DNA of 49,405 nucleotides from Actinomadura kijaniata NBRC 14229 (lineage in GTDB: Bacteria > Actinomycetota > Actinomycetes > Streptosporangiales > Streptosporangiaceae): NCBI RefSeq assembly GCF_001552175.1, contig NZ_BCQR01000052.1:1-49405 (forward strand), in the 5' to 3' direction. The notes under the pieces were generated by a model, which saw only the letters and a program-made list of their open reading frames with translations, was not told the origin of the DNA and did not search any database. Positions 33,448 through 42,129 of this stretch are shown in pieces. The position numbers were made by a program, and so were the translations under genes. Within the stretch, counting starts at the first letter, position 1. Each line of letters starts with the position of its first letter.

Positions 33448-34937
33448 CCCGGCCAAGCGCCCGGGACGAAGCGGTATGGATCGGGGTGGACCTGGGCACC
33501 CAGGGCGTCCGGGCCCTCGCCGTCACGGCCGGAGGGGAGGTGCGCGGCACCGGCGGCCACCCGCTGACCGGCCGCCGCGACGGCCCCCGGCACGAACAGG
33601 ACCCGGAGCAGTGGTGGACGGCGGTGGGCGCGGCCTGCCGCCAGGCGCTGCGCGACGTCCCCGCCGAGGCCGTGCAGGCGGTCGCGGTGGACGGCACCTC
33701 CGGCACCGTCCTGCTGACCGACGGCGCGGGCCGCCCGCTGACGCCCGGCCTGATGTACGACGACATGCGCGCCGCCGACCAGGTCGAACGCGTCGACCGG
33801 GCGGGCGGCGAGGTCTGGCGGCGGCTCGGCTACCAGCGCATGCAGCCCGCCTGGGCGCTGCCCAAGCTGCTGTGGCTGCTGGAGCACCACCGCGACCTGC
33901 CGGGCGGCGGGGCGCGCCTGGCCCACCAGACCGACTTCGTCAACGCCCGCCTCACCGGACACCCGGTCGCCACCGACCTGAGCAGCGCGCTGAAGACCGG
34001 CGCCGACCTGGTCGCCGAGGACTGGCCGCGGCACGTCCTGGACGAACTCGGCGTCCCCGCCGGCCTGCTCCCACCGCTGGAACGTTCCGGAACACCGCTC
34101 GGCACCGTCTGCGCGGCCGCCGCCGACGCCACCGGCCTGCCCGCCGGCATCCCGGTCATCGCCGGATGCACCGACGGCTGCGCCGCCCAGCTCGGCACCG
34201 GCCGCCTCACCGTCGGCTCCTGGAACGCGGTCCTCGGCACCACGCTCGTGCTCAAGGGCGTCACCGACGACCTGGTCCAGGACCCCTACGGCGTCGTCTA
34301 CTCCCACCGCGCCCCCGACGGCCGGTGGCTGCCCGGCGGCGCCTCCAGCACCGGCGCGGGCATCATCGCCCGCGACTTCCCCGGCCGCGACCCGGCCGAG
34401 CTCGACCGCGCCGCCGGGGCGTACGAGCCCTCCGGCGCGGTGACCTACCCGCTGGTCTCGGCGGGGGAGCGGTTCCCCTTCGTCGCGCCCGGCGCGCACG
34501 GCTTCGTCCTCGGGGACCCCCGCGACGAGGCCGACCGGTTCGCCTCGATCCTGCAGGGCGTCGGCTACGTCGAACGACTGTGCTTCGACTACCTCGACCT
34601 GCTCGGCGCGCCCGTCGACGGCGACCTCACGCTGACCGGCGGGGCCACCCGGAGCGCCTACTGGTGCCAGCTGCGCGCCGACATCCTCGGCCGCCCGGTG
34701 ATCCTGCCCGAGCACGCCGAGCCCGCCCTGGGTGCCGCGGTGCTGGCGGCCTCGGCCGACCGGCCGATGCCCGAGGTCGCCGCCGGGATGGTCACCGTCC
34801 GCGCGACCCTGGATCCCCGCCCCTCACACCTCGCCCGGTTCGACGACGGCTACCTCGGCCTGGTCGACGAGCTGGAACGGCGCGGCTGGCTGCCCACGCC
34901 GGTCGCCGCCCACGCACGGGAAAGGACGTCCTCATGA
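33444..34937 (+). CDS. FGGY-family carbohydrate kinase, second copy
   Basis: 497 residues. VDLGTQGVRALAV, VDGTSGTVLL, the catalytic Asp in GCTDGCAAQLGTG, and LGTTLVLKG and LTGGATRSAYWCQLRADIL. Closest in pattern to xylulokinase-like members. GTG 33444 overlaps the stop of kinase 1, and the end overlaps the phosphatase start, so these genes are made together. Two kinases in one pathway suggest two different substrates or two sequential phosphorylation branches. Confidence 0.92.
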   Translation: MTRPSARDEAVWIGVDLGTQGVRALAVTAGGEVRGTGGHPLTGRRDGPRHEQDPEQWWTAVGAACRQALRDVPAEAVQAVAVDGTSGTVLLTDGAGRPLTPGLMYDDMRAADQVERVDRAGGEVWRRLGYQRMQPAWALPKLLWLLEHHRDLPGGGARLAHQTDFVNARLTGHPVATDLSSALKTGADLVAEDWPRHVLDELGVPAGLLPPLERSGTPLGTVCAAAADATGLPAGIPVIAGCTDGCAAQLGTGRLTVGSWNAVLGTTLVLKGVTDDLVQDPYGVVYSHRAPDGRWLPGGASSTGAGIIARDFPGRDPAELDRAAGAYEPSGAVTYPLVSAGERFPFVAPGAHGFVLGDPRDEADRFASILQGVGYVERLCFDYLDLLGAPVDGDLTLTGGATRSAYWCQLRADILGRPVILPEHAEPALGAAVLAASADRPMPEVAAGMVTVRATLDPRPSHLARFDDGYLGLVDELERRGWLPTPVAAHARERTSS

Positions 34938-35593
34938 CCCGCCTGGTCCTGGTCCGCCACGGCGAGACCGAATGGCACGCCGAGAACCGGTACGCCGGGG
35001 TCACCGACGTCGCGCTGACCCCGCGCGGGCTGGAGCAGGCCGGCCTGCTGGCCGGCTGGGCGCAGCAGGCGGGCCTGTCCGCGCTCTGGTCGTCGGACCT
35101 GACCCGGGCCCGGCTGACCGCGGCGTTCAGCGCCGAGGCCACCGGGCTGCCGCTCCAGGTCGACCCGCGCCTGCGCGAGCTGGACTTCGGCCGCGCCGAG
35201 GGGCTCACCCGCGCCGAGATGCGCGAACGCTTCCCCGACGCGCTCGCGGCGTTCCACGACGACCCGGTCAGCGGCCACCTCCCCGGCGGGGAGGACCCGC
35301 AGGCGGCGGCGGAACGCTTCACCGCCTGCCTCGACGACATCGTCGCCCGGCATCCCGACGGCCGCGTCATGGTCGTCGCCCACACCACGGCGATCCGCCT
35401 GGTGCTGTGCCGCTACCTGTCCCTGCCCCTGCGCGACTACCGGCGGGTGTTCCCCTCGGTGCGCAACTGCGCCCTCACCGAGATCGAGCTGACCGACGGG
35501 CGCGTCGCGCTGCTGGAGTTCAACACCCCGCTGGTCGGGGCGATCGGCGCGCCGGGCGGCGGCCACCGCTCCCGGACCACCCACGCGCACTAG
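34934..35593 (+). CDS. Histidine phosphatase family protein
   Basis: 219 residues. RHGETEW near the N-terminus contains the phosphorylated His; the second catalytic His is in VAHTTAIRLV and the acid Glu is in LDFGRAEG. Similar to alpha-ribazole phosphatase/cofactor-independent phosphoglycerate mutase-type enzymes. Overlaps the kinase by 4 bp. A phosphatase between kinases and a dehydrogenase suggests dephosphorylation of a pathway intermediate or relief from a toxic sugar phosphate. Confidence 0.9.
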   Translation: MTRLVLVRHGETEWHAENRYAGVTDVALTPRGLEQAGLLAGWAQQAGLSALWSSDLTRARLTAAFSAEATGLPLQVDPRLRELDFGRAEGLTRAEMRERFPDALAAFHDDPVSGHLPGGEDPQAAAERFTACLDDIVARHPDGRVMVVAHTTAIRLVLCRYLSLPLRDYRRVFPSVRNCALTEIELTDGRVALLEFNTPLVGAIGAPGGGHRSRTTHAH

Positions 35594-35616
35594 ACCGCCA
35601 CGAACCAGGAGTCCCC

Positions 35617-36657
35617 ATGCCCACCCGTGTCCTCGCCGCCGGCGACCACTTCGTCCTCAACCGGCTCCTCGTCGAGGCCGTCCGCGCCGAGACCTCCGCC
35701 GACCTGGAGTTCACCGAGCTCACCCTGCCCTGGCCCGTGGAGCCGTTCGGCCGGGTCGGCGAGGTCGACGAGGCGTCGGGCACCGAGGAGCAGATGATCG
35801 AGGCGCTGCGCGGCGTCCGGGTCTGCCTGACCCAGATGGCCCCGCTGACCCGCCGCGTTCTGGAGGCCTGCCCCGACCTGGCCTTCTTCGGCGTCAGCCG
35901 GGGCGGCCCGGTCAACGCCAACCTGGAGGCCGCCACCGAGCACGGCGTCGCGGTCGCCTTCGCCCCCGGCCGCAACGCCGCCGCCACCGCCGAGCACACC
36001 CTCGGCATGATCATGGCGGCGGTGCGGCGCATCCCGCAGACCCATTCCGACCTGCACACGGGCGTGTGGCGCGGCGACTACTACCGCTACGAGCAGGTCG
36101 GCCCCGAGATCGAGGGCAGCACCGTCGGCCTGGTCGGCTACGGCGCGGTCGGCCGCCGGGTCGCCCGCATGCTGAACGCGCTCGGCGCCCGCGTGCTCGT
36201 CCACGACCCGTACGCCGCCGACCTCGACGGCGTCGCCGAGCAGGTGCCGTTCGCCGACCTGCTGTCCCGCGCGCAGATCCTCTCCCTGCACGCCCGCGTC
36301 ACACCCGAGACCACCGGCATGATCGGCAAGGCCGAGCTCGCCGCGCTCCCCGCCGGGGCGGTCGTCGTCAACTGCGCCCGCGGGGCGCTGCTGGACTACG
36401 ACGCCCTCTGCGACGCCCTGGACAGCGGCCACCTCTACGCGGCCGCCTGCGACGTCTTCCCCGAGGAGCCGATCCCCGCCGGGTCGAGGCTGCTGACCAC
36501 CCCCAACCTCACCGTCACCCCGCACCTGGCCGGGGCGAGCAAGCAGACGGCCATGAACGCCGCCCGCATCCTCGCCGGGGACGTCGCCCGCCACCTGCGC
36601 GGCGAGCCCCTGGCCCACTGCGCCAACCCCGAGGTCCTGAAGCAGGACCGCCGCTGA
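35617..36657 (+). CDS. D-isomer-specific 2-hydroxyacid dehydrogenase
   Basis: 346 residues. Rossmann motif VGLVGYGAVGRRVARML at about 168-184; catalytic Arg in NCARGALLD, Glu in DVFPEEPIP and His in TPHLAGASKQT are all in place. It should interconvert a 2-keto acid and a D-2-hydroxyacid with NAD(P). AGGAG lies just before ATG 35617, 23 bp behind the phosphatase gene. Last gene of the sugar operon. It hints that the pathway passes through a sugar acid or keto acid. Confidence 0.92.
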   Translation: MPTRVLAAGDHFVLNRLLVEAVRAETSADLEFTELTLPWPVEPFGRVGEVDEASGTEEQMIEALRGVRVCLTQMAPLTRRVLEACPDLAFFGVSRGGPVNANLEAATEHGVAVAFAPGRNAAATAEHTLGMIMAAVRRIPQTHSDLHTGVWRGDYYRYEQVGPEIEGSTVGLVGYGAVGRRVARMLNALGARVLVHDPYAADLDGVAEQVPFADLLSRAQILSLHARVTPETTGMIGKAELAALPAGAVVVNCARGALLDYDALCDALDSGHLYAAACDVFPEEPIPAGSRLLTTPNLTVTPHLAGASKQTAMNAARILAGDVARHLRGEPLAHCANPEVLKQDRR

Positions 36658-36783
36658 CCGCCCGGCCCGTCGGCGCGGGCTCCTCCGCAGGGCGGAACGA
36701 AACTACGCCGACGGAAGGAACAGCAGCTCATCCCACCGAAGGTTACTTTCCGTGGTCAATCAGGGCCATTCTGTTGCCACAAG

Positions 36784-36817
36784 GAAGGGCGGTCCGCCGC
36801 CACGGCGACCGCCCTTC
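36784..36817 (+). terminator. Hairpin after the sugar operon / leader of the small secreted protein gene
   Basis: GAAGGGCGGTC (36784-36794) and GACCGCCCTTC (36807-36817), perfect 11-bp stem, 12-nt loop, 26 bp before the next start codon. It may end the sugar operon, or act in the 5' leader of the next gene. Confidence 0.5.
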
Positions 36818-36842
36818 GCACGGCAACGGAGGGAAGCATGAC

Positions 36843-37268
36843 ATGGCACGACGAAACACCGTCCGGGCGGCGTTCGCTCTCGCGGCCGCGACCGTGATGG
36901 CGGGGACCGGAGCGGGCACGGCGAACGCGGAACAGACCCCTGGCGCCCCGGCGGCGAAGGTGGCCACGGCCGTGGACTGCGTCGTCCCCGGCTTCGCGCT
37001 CGCCTTCGCCGTGTGCAGCCGCCCCTTCCTGGTCGAGCACGGCAAGAGGGTGCACGCCCATCTCGCCGCCTCGGGAGGGAAGCAGATCGCGTTCTGCGTC
37101 GAGCCCGCGGGCGGCGGCAGGGACTACGGCTGCACGAAGCCCCTGTCGCCGGGCCAGGGCGGCGAGATCTGGCACAACACCACCGGATACACCCAGAACG
37201 TGCAGCTCATCGCCGGCCCCAGCCGCGAGGTCGACGTGCGCGTGCAGGGAAGTTTCTCGGTCCGGTAG
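36843..37268 (+). CDS. Small secreted protein with four cysteines
   Basis: 141 residues with a signal peptide (MARRNTVRAAFALAAATVMAG, cleavage near ANAE at 29). The mature part of about 110 residues has cysteines in VDCVV, AVCSR, AFCVE and YGCTK, enough for two disulfides. No known domain was recognised. GGAGGGAAG lies 6 nt before the ATG. It lies between two hairpins and so is probably a single-gene unit. It might be a cell-wall-associated or antimicrobial-type protein; this is a guess. Confidence 0.65.
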   Translation: MARRNTVRAAFALAAATVMAGTGAGTANAEQTPGAPAAKVATAVDCVVPGFALAFAVCSRPFLVEHGKRVHAHLAASGGKQIAFCVEPAGGGRDYGCTKPLSPGQGGEIWHNTTGYTQNVQLIAGPSREVDVRVQGSFSVR

Positions 37269-37284
37269 CCACCACGGACCGAAC

Positions 37285-37329
37285 CGGGAGGCCGGGCAGA
37301 CCCCACCCCGGGGCCCACCCGGCCTCCCG
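37285..37329 (+). terminator. Terminator hairpin of the small secreted protein gene
   Basis: CGGGAGGCCGGG (37285-37296) and CCCGGCCTCCCG (37318-37329), a 12-bp perfect stem, 17 bp after the stop codon. Confidence 0.65.
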
Positions 37330-37495
37330 CGCCTTCCCCGTCGGGTCCGTCCCGCCGGACCACCGAACGCACCTCGACGCCACCAAGACCTCACCGCGCC
37401 GGGGCGTGTCCGGCCTCGCTCCGAGGGCGAGGCGACGGCCACACTGTGAGCACCCGCCGTCCTGGTCGCCGGTCTCAGCCGTTCGGGAGGGACGC

Positions 37496-37576
37496 ATGAC
37501 CCGGCATCCCGCTGCGCCGCCGAGTTCGCCGGTCCCGCCGGGGACCAGGGCCGGTCACGCGCGGCAGGCGTGGTGA
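37496..37576 (+). CDS. Possible 26-codon leader ORF coupled to the MFS gene
   Basis: ATG 37496 has GGGAGG 5 nt upstream; the frame ends in TGA at 37574-37576, sharing the A with the ATG of the MFS gene (TGATG). The peptide is MTRHPAAPPSSPVPPGTRAG and six more residues, Pro-rich. The MFS gene itself has no good ribosome site, so it may rely on coupling to this ORF. Confidence 0.35.
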   Translation: MTRHPAAPPSSPVPPGTRAGHARQAW

Positions 37577-38826
37577 TGCGGGCCCGGCTGCGCCGGGCGG
37601 TGGCGCCGCTGCGCGGCAACCCGCACTATCTCCGGTTCTTCGTCGCGGGCCGCATCAACACGTTCGGCTCGACGATGGCGACCGGTGCGGTGGCGTTCAC
37701 GGTGCTGGCCGGCGGAGCGGGCGCGCCGGGAATCGCCACGGTGATGCTGGCCCAGATGGTCGCCACGATCGTGCTGACCCCGGTCCTGGGGACGGTCGCC
37801 GACCGCCTGCCGAGGGTCACGGCCATGGCCTGCGCCGGTGGCGTCGTGACCGTCACGCTGGCCGTCGAGGCGGTGCTGGCCGCGTCCGGTCGCGCGGCCG
37901 TGTGGAACCTGGCGGTCACCGCGGCGGTGGCCGCCGGGGCCGGAGCGCTGTCGGGCGGTGCGGGCGCGGGCGTCTCCCGCGATCTGGTCCCCGTCCGGCA
38001 GCTGCCCGCCGCCAACGCGCTGACGAAGCTGACGATGTACGCGATCAGGATGGTGGGGCCGCCGGTCGGCGGTGCGGTGGTCGCCGGAGCGGGCCCGGCG
38101 GCGGGGTTGGGCGTGAACGCGGTGCTCACCGGGATCTCCGTGCTGGTGCTGCGGGGAGTCCGGGTCCCGCCCGTGCGACGGGCGCGCGCGGGGTTCGCCG
38201 CCGAGATGCGGCAGGGCTGGCAGGCGATCACCACCAGGACCTGGCTGTGGTCCTACACCCTCGCCGGGGCCGTGCTGGTGCCGTTCTGGCACCTGGCGTT
38301 CTTCATCCTGGGCCCGGCGCACGCCGCCGCTCATCACGGGGGCGCGGCCGCATGGGGCTGGATCACCGCGGCGTTCGCCGCCGGGATGGCCGCGGGTGCG
38401 GCGGTGAGTCTGCTGGCGGAGCCTCGGCGGGCGATGTGGGTCGCGTGCGTTGGGAGCAGCCTGCTGGCGTTGCCGCCGGTGGCGTTCGCGGTGCAGGCGC
38501 CGCTGAGCGGCGCGATGGCGGCGGCCGCGGCGGGGGCCGGCGGGCTGGCCATGGCGATGGTCGCCTGGCGCAGCGCCGTCCAGCAGCATGTTCCGGCCGA
38601 CCTGCAAGGCCGGGTGACCAACTACACCGACACGGTGCAGGTCGCCGCCGCTCCAGGGGTCTACCTGCTGACCGGGCCCTTGCTGGCGGCGGCGGGGGCG
38701 GCGGGGACCCTGCTGGTGTGCGCGTGCGTCATCGTGTCGGCGGGGCTGGCGCCCTTGCTGCTGAGGTCGGTGCGGTGCGTCCGCCTGGTCGGGGACCCGG
38801 AAGCGGTCCTCTCACGGCCGTGCTGA
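37576..38826 (+). CDS. MFS transporter (EntS/MFS_3-like exporter)
   Basis: 416 residues with about 10-12 hydrophobic segments. The N-terminus NPHYLRFFVAGRINTFGSTM and the DRLPRVTAMACAGG loop, plus ANALTKLTMYAIRMVGPPVGG, are typical of the EntS-like DHA3 group, which exports drugs or siderophores. ATG 37576 overlaps a short upstream ORF; GTGs at 37570 and 37573 are in frame. Convergent with the ureohydrolase gene. Substrate unknown. Confidence 0.85.
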   Translation: MRARLRRAVAPLRGNPHYLRFFVAGRINTFGSTMATGAVAFTVLAGGAGAPGIATVMLAQMVATIVLTPVLGTVADRLPRVTAMACAGGVVTVTLAVEAVLAASGRAAVWNLAVTAAVAAGAGALSGGAGAGVSRDLVPVRQLPAANALTKLTMYAIRMVGPPVGGAVVAGAGPAAGLGVNAVLTGISVLVLRGVRVPPVRRARAGFAAEMRQGWQAITTRTWLWSYTLAGAVLVPFWHLAFFILGPAHAAAHHGGAAAWGWITAAFAAGMAAGAAVSLLAEPRRAMWVACVGSSLLALPPVAFAVQAPLSGAMAAAAAGAGGLAMAMVAWRSAVQQHVPADLQGRVTNYTDTVQVAAAPGVYLLTGPLLAAAGAAGTLLVCACVIVSAGLAPLLLRSVRCVRLVGDPEAVLSRPC

Positions 38827-38841
38827 TCTGGCCGCGCCCGT

Positions 38842-38872
38842 CCGGCCGTCGTCGGACGTCGACGGCGGCCGG
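38842..38872. terminator. Bidirectional hairpin between convergent MFS and ureohydrolase genes
   Basis: CCGGCCGTCGTCG (38842-38854) and CGACGGCGGCCGG (38860-38872) pair over 13 bp with one mismatch, 5-nt loop. Confidence 0.55.
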
Positions 38873-38885
38873 GCCTGGGGCCGGG

Positions 38886-39911
38886 TCAGCGGTCGTCGAG
38901 GAGGGGCTGCCTCGGGTCCCACGCGGTGCCGTCGCGGGTGTCGCGGCGGCGGCGCGCGATGCCCGACAGCGCCTCCAGGACGACGCGGTTGGCCAGCGCG
39001 GACGTGATGTCGGCGTGGTCGTAGGGCGGCGACACCTCGACGACGTCGATCCCGGCGACGGGCAGCTCGTAGGCGATGCGGCGGACCGCATCCAGGAGCT
39101 GGCGGGCGGTGAGGCCGCCGGGTTCCGGCGTGCCGGTGCCGGGGGCGTGCCCGGGGTCGCACACGTCGATGTCGACCGACAGGAACACGCCGTCGCACTC
39201 GTCGGTGGCGATCGCGAACGCCTCGGTGAGGCACTCGTCCAGCCCGCGGGCGACGATCTCCGTCATCTCGTACGAGCGCATGCCCTGCTCGGCCATCCAC
39301 GCGAGCGTCTCGGGGCCGGGCCAGTAGCCGCGCAGGCCCATCTGCAGGAACCGGTCGCCGCGCAGGGCGCCGGACTCGATCAGCCGCCGCATCGGCTGGC
39401 CGTGCCCGATCAGCGAGCCGAACTCGATGTCCCCGGTGTCGGCGTGCGCGTCGAAATGGATCATCGAGACGCGGCCCTGGCCCAGGTGCTGCGCCACGCC
39501 CGCGGCGTCCGGCCAGGCGATGGTGTGGTCGCCGCCCAGGACCAGCGGGATCGCCCCGTTCGCGGTGACGGTGTAGACGGCCTCCTGCAGGTCCCGGACG
39601 GAGCGCTCGGCGTCGCCCGAGTACATCTCGACATCTCCGGCGTCGTACACGGTCAGGTCGCCCTGCAACCCGTCCACGCGCAGCGCCAGGGACGGACGCG
39701 ACCCGTCGTGCGGCAGGTAGCAGGTCTGCCGGATGTACTGGGGGCCGAACCGGGTGCCGGGCCGGTGGGACGTGCCGCCGTCGAACGGCGCGCCCAGGAT
39801 CACCACGTCCGCGTCGGCGTAGGTGGACGGGTCCGACCACGTGCAGCGCGGCACCCCGAGGAAGGTGATGTCGGGGCCGAACTGCGGGCCGTAACGCTCT
39901 GGCGGGGTCAT
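38886..39911 (-). CDS. Ureohydrolase (agmatinase/guanidinobutyrase family)
   Basis: 341 residues. All manganese-binding motifs are present: LGGDHTIAW, HFDAHADTG and SVDIDVCDPGHAPGTGTPEPGG. The enzyme should split urea off a guanidino compound such as agmatine, 4-guanidinobutyrate or a related substrate. ATG 39911 has AGGAG 7 nt upstream; the ATG at 39917 is too close to it. It follows an NCS1 permease by 32 bp, probably the uptake system for its substrate. Confidence 0.9.
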   Translation of the reverse strand: MTPPERYGPQFGPDITFLGVPRCTWSDPSTYADADVVILGAPFDGGTSHRPGTRFGPQYIRQTCYLPHDGSRPSLALRVDGLQGDLTVYDAGDVEMYSGDAERSVRDLQEAVYTVTANGAIPLVLGGDHTIAWPDAAGVAQHLGQGRVSMIHFDAHADTGDIEFGSLIGHGQPMRRLIESGALRGDRFLQMGLRGYWPGPETLAWMAEQGMRSYEMTEIVARGLDECLTEAFAIATDECDGVFLSVDIDVCDPGHAPGTGTPEPGGLTARQLLDAVRRIAYELPVAGIDVVEVSPPYDHADITSALANRVVLEALSGIARRRRDTRDGTAWDPRQPLLDDR

Positions 39912-39943
39912 GGTCATCTCCTGGTGTTCGGAAAAGGACGAGG

Positions 39944-41401
39944 TCAACGGATGGCGGCGCGGCGCGACCGCATCAGCAGGACGTACAGGCCCGCGGAGAT
40001 CACCATGCCCGCGGGAAGGGAGAGATCCACCCCGCCGGCCGCCTTCGCGATCGCGCCGGTGTACATCGGCGTGTTCACGCACTGGGAGGCCACGGCGGCG
40101 CCGGTGAGCAGGGCGATCACCCCGGCCGGGTTGACGCCGCCGGTGTACCAGAACGGGCCGCCGCGCGTCTCGTCGCCCAGCGCGCGGCCGTCGTACCGGT
40201 TGCGGCGCCACAGGACGTCGGTCGCGTAGACCGCCATGCTGGGGCCGAGCAGCACGACCATGACCTGGAGCAGGTTGCTGACGGTGTCGAGGAAGTCGGA
40301 GACGAGCAGCGCGTACAGGGTCAGCGCGAGGCCGAGGGCGCCGTCCAGCGCCACGCTGCGCGACCTGCGGAGGCGCAGGCCGACCGCCTGGAGCGCGAGG
40401 CCCGAGCTGTAGGCGGTCATGGCGTTGTTGGCGATGGTGCCGACGATGACCGACAGCAGGAACACCGGTTCGAACCAGTCCGGCAGGATCGTGGCGAGCG
40501 CGGTCTGCGGGTCCGTCATGTCGACGGCGGTCCCGGCGAGCGTTCCGAGCGCCGTGAACAGCACGGACGGGAGGAACGCGCCCAGCGCCGTCCAGCCCGC
40601 GACGGCCTTCGGCGAGGTGGCGCGCGGCAGGTACCGGGAGAAGTCGGCGCTGTTGTTGTACGACAGCGGCGCCGAGGCGACGAGGGCGAGGGCGGCGGTG
40701 AGCGCGGCCCACAGCGCCGCGCCGCGCAGGGGCTCGGCGGGCTGGTGGTCCCAGTGCGCGTGCCTCAGGACGTACACCGCGAGGACGGCGAACGCGGCGG
40801 TGAGCGCCCATGTCAGCAGCGGGTACAGCTTCACGATGGTGGCGTGCCCGTACACGCTGATGGCGAGGGTCGCGGCCGCGATCGCCACGATGGTCACGAT
40901 CTTGACCGGTGTGCCGACGGGCACGCCGAGGCCGCCCAGCAGCCCGAACGCGGCCAGCGAGGCCGCCGCCCAGTTCAGCGCGAGGTAGTTGACGGAGACG
41001 AACCAGCCGGTGATCGCGATGACCACCCGGTTGCCCCGGATCCCGTACATCGCCCGCATGATCACTTCGCTGGGGGCGCCCGCGGCCGGGCCGCTCGTGG
41101 CGATCAGGCCGACCAGCAGCCAGAACAGGTTGCCCACGACGATCAGGGTGAGCGACTGCCAGAGGTTCAGGCCCATCAGGACCAGCGCGCCGCCGACGAC
41201 GAGCGACAGGTAGCTGACGTTCGGCGCGGCCCACACGGCGAACAGCTCCCGCGCCCGGCCGTGCCGCTCGCCGTCCGGGATGAAGTCGATGCCGCGCGCC
41301 TCGACGCGGCCCGCGCGGTCGGTCGCGGCGCGGTCGGTCCCGGCGGGGAGCGGGCTGACGGGGGCGGGGCCGTCCAGGGGGTCTGGAATCGTGGATGCCA
41401 T
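39944..41401 (-). CDS. NCS1 family nucleobase:cation symporter-type permease
   Basis: 485 residues with 12 hydrophobic segments. An N-terminal GIDFIPDGERHGRARELFAVWAAPN block and AGAPSEVIMRAMYGIRGN are the NCS1 hallmarks (cytosine, purines, hydantoin, allantoin). GGAGG 6 nt before ATG 41401. Because the gene is paired with a ureohydrolase, the cargo may be a guanidino or cyclic ureide compound, not a nucleobase. First gene of the minus-strand pair and divergent to a TetR regulator. Confidence 0.9.
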   Translation of the reverse strand: MASTIPDPLDGPAPVSPLPAGTDRAATDRAGRVEARGIDFIPDGERHGRARELFAVWAAPNVSYLSLVVGGALVLMGLNLWQSLTLIVVGNLFWLLVGLIATSGPAAGAPSEVIMRAMYGIRGNRVVIAITGWFVSVNYLALNWAAASLAAFGLLGGLGVPVGTPVKIVTIVAIAAATLAISVYGHATIVKLYPLLTWALTAAFAVLAVYVLRHAHWDHQPAEPLRGAALWAALTAALALVASAPLSYNNSADFSRYLPRATSPKAVAGWTALGAFLPSVLFTALGTLAGTAVDMTDPQTALATILPDWFEPVFLLSVIVGTIANNAMTAYSSGLALQAVGLRLRRSRSVALDGALGLALTLYALLVSDFLDTVSNLLQVMVVLLGPSMAVYATDVLWRRNRYDGRALGDETRGGPFWYTGGVNPAGVIALLTGAAVASQCVNTPMYTGAIAKAAGGVDLSLPAGMVISAGLYVLLMRSRRAAIR

Positions 41402-41422
41402 GCAGGTCCTCCGGACTTGCTC

Positions 41423-41442
41423 TATTGGTCGCATAACCAATA
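41423..41442. promoter_or_regulatory. TetR operator between the NCS1 permease and tetR genes
   Basis: TATTGGT (41423-41429) and ACCAATA (41436-41442) are perfect 7-bp arms around 6 nt, in the only AT-rich part of the 55-bp intergenic region. Confidence 0.65.
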
Positions 41443-41456
41443 ACTTGGGAGGCGTG

Positions 41457-42098
41457 TTGTCAAGAGCACAGCCGAAACGCGTTCGCAAGACGCCGGAGAC
41501 GCGCCGCGCCGAGATCGTCGCGGCCGCCTCGGCGATCGCCCTGGCCGAAGGCCTGGAATGCGTGACGCTGCGGCGGGTCGCCGACGAGCTGGCCGTCCGG
41601 CCCGGGCTGATCAGCCACTACTTCCCGGCCGCCGAGGATCTGGTCGCCGAGGCGTTCGGCGCCGCCGCGTCCTCGGAACTGGAGGAGCTGATCCCGGCCG
41701 TCCGGCCGGACGGCGACGCCACCGGGCACCTCGCGCGCTTCTTCGCGCTGACCTCGGGGGAGCGGTACGACGAGATGAGCCGGCTCTGGCTGAACGCCCG
41801 GCACCTCAGCCGCTACCGCGCCACCCTGCGCGAACGCGTCCACCACCAGGAGGCGCTGTGGCGCGACCGCCTGGCGGGCCTGATCCGGGACGGCGCCGCC
41901 GGGGGCGAGTTCCGGGCCGCCGACCCCGAGCTGACCGCCATGCGGATCCTCGTCGTCCTGGACGGGCTCGCCTCCCACGCCAACACCGGCCGCGACGACC
42001 ACCCCGAGGTCATCACGAACATGGCCGTCACCATCGCCGAACGCGACCTCGGACTCGCGGACGGCCGCCTGGCCGGGCGTCCGGCCGCACCGCACTGA
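41457..42098 (+). CDS. TetR family regulator (BetI-like)
   Basis: 213 residues counted from TTG 41457, which has GGGAGG about 4-5 nt upstream; GTG 41454 is the alternative. The HTH is LECVTLRRVADELAVRPGLISHYF (about 34-57), and the C-terminal domain is of the BetI group. It should repress the divergent permease/ureohydrolase pair and perhaps the amidohydrolase 31 bp downstream. The ligand is probably the imported compound. Confidence 0.88.
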   Translation: MSRAQPKRVRKTPETRRAEIVAAASAIALAEGLECVTLRRVADELAVRPGLISHYFPAAEDLVAEAFGAAASSELEELIPAVRPDGDATGHLARFFALTSGERYDEMSRLWLNARHLSRYRATLRERVHHQEALWRDRLAGLIRDGAAGGEFRAADPELTAMRILVVLDGLASHANTGRDDHPEVITNMAVTIAERDLGLADGRLAGRPAAPH

Positions 42099-42129
42099 CC
42101 CCGCACCGACACCCTTTGGAGCCGTCCCC

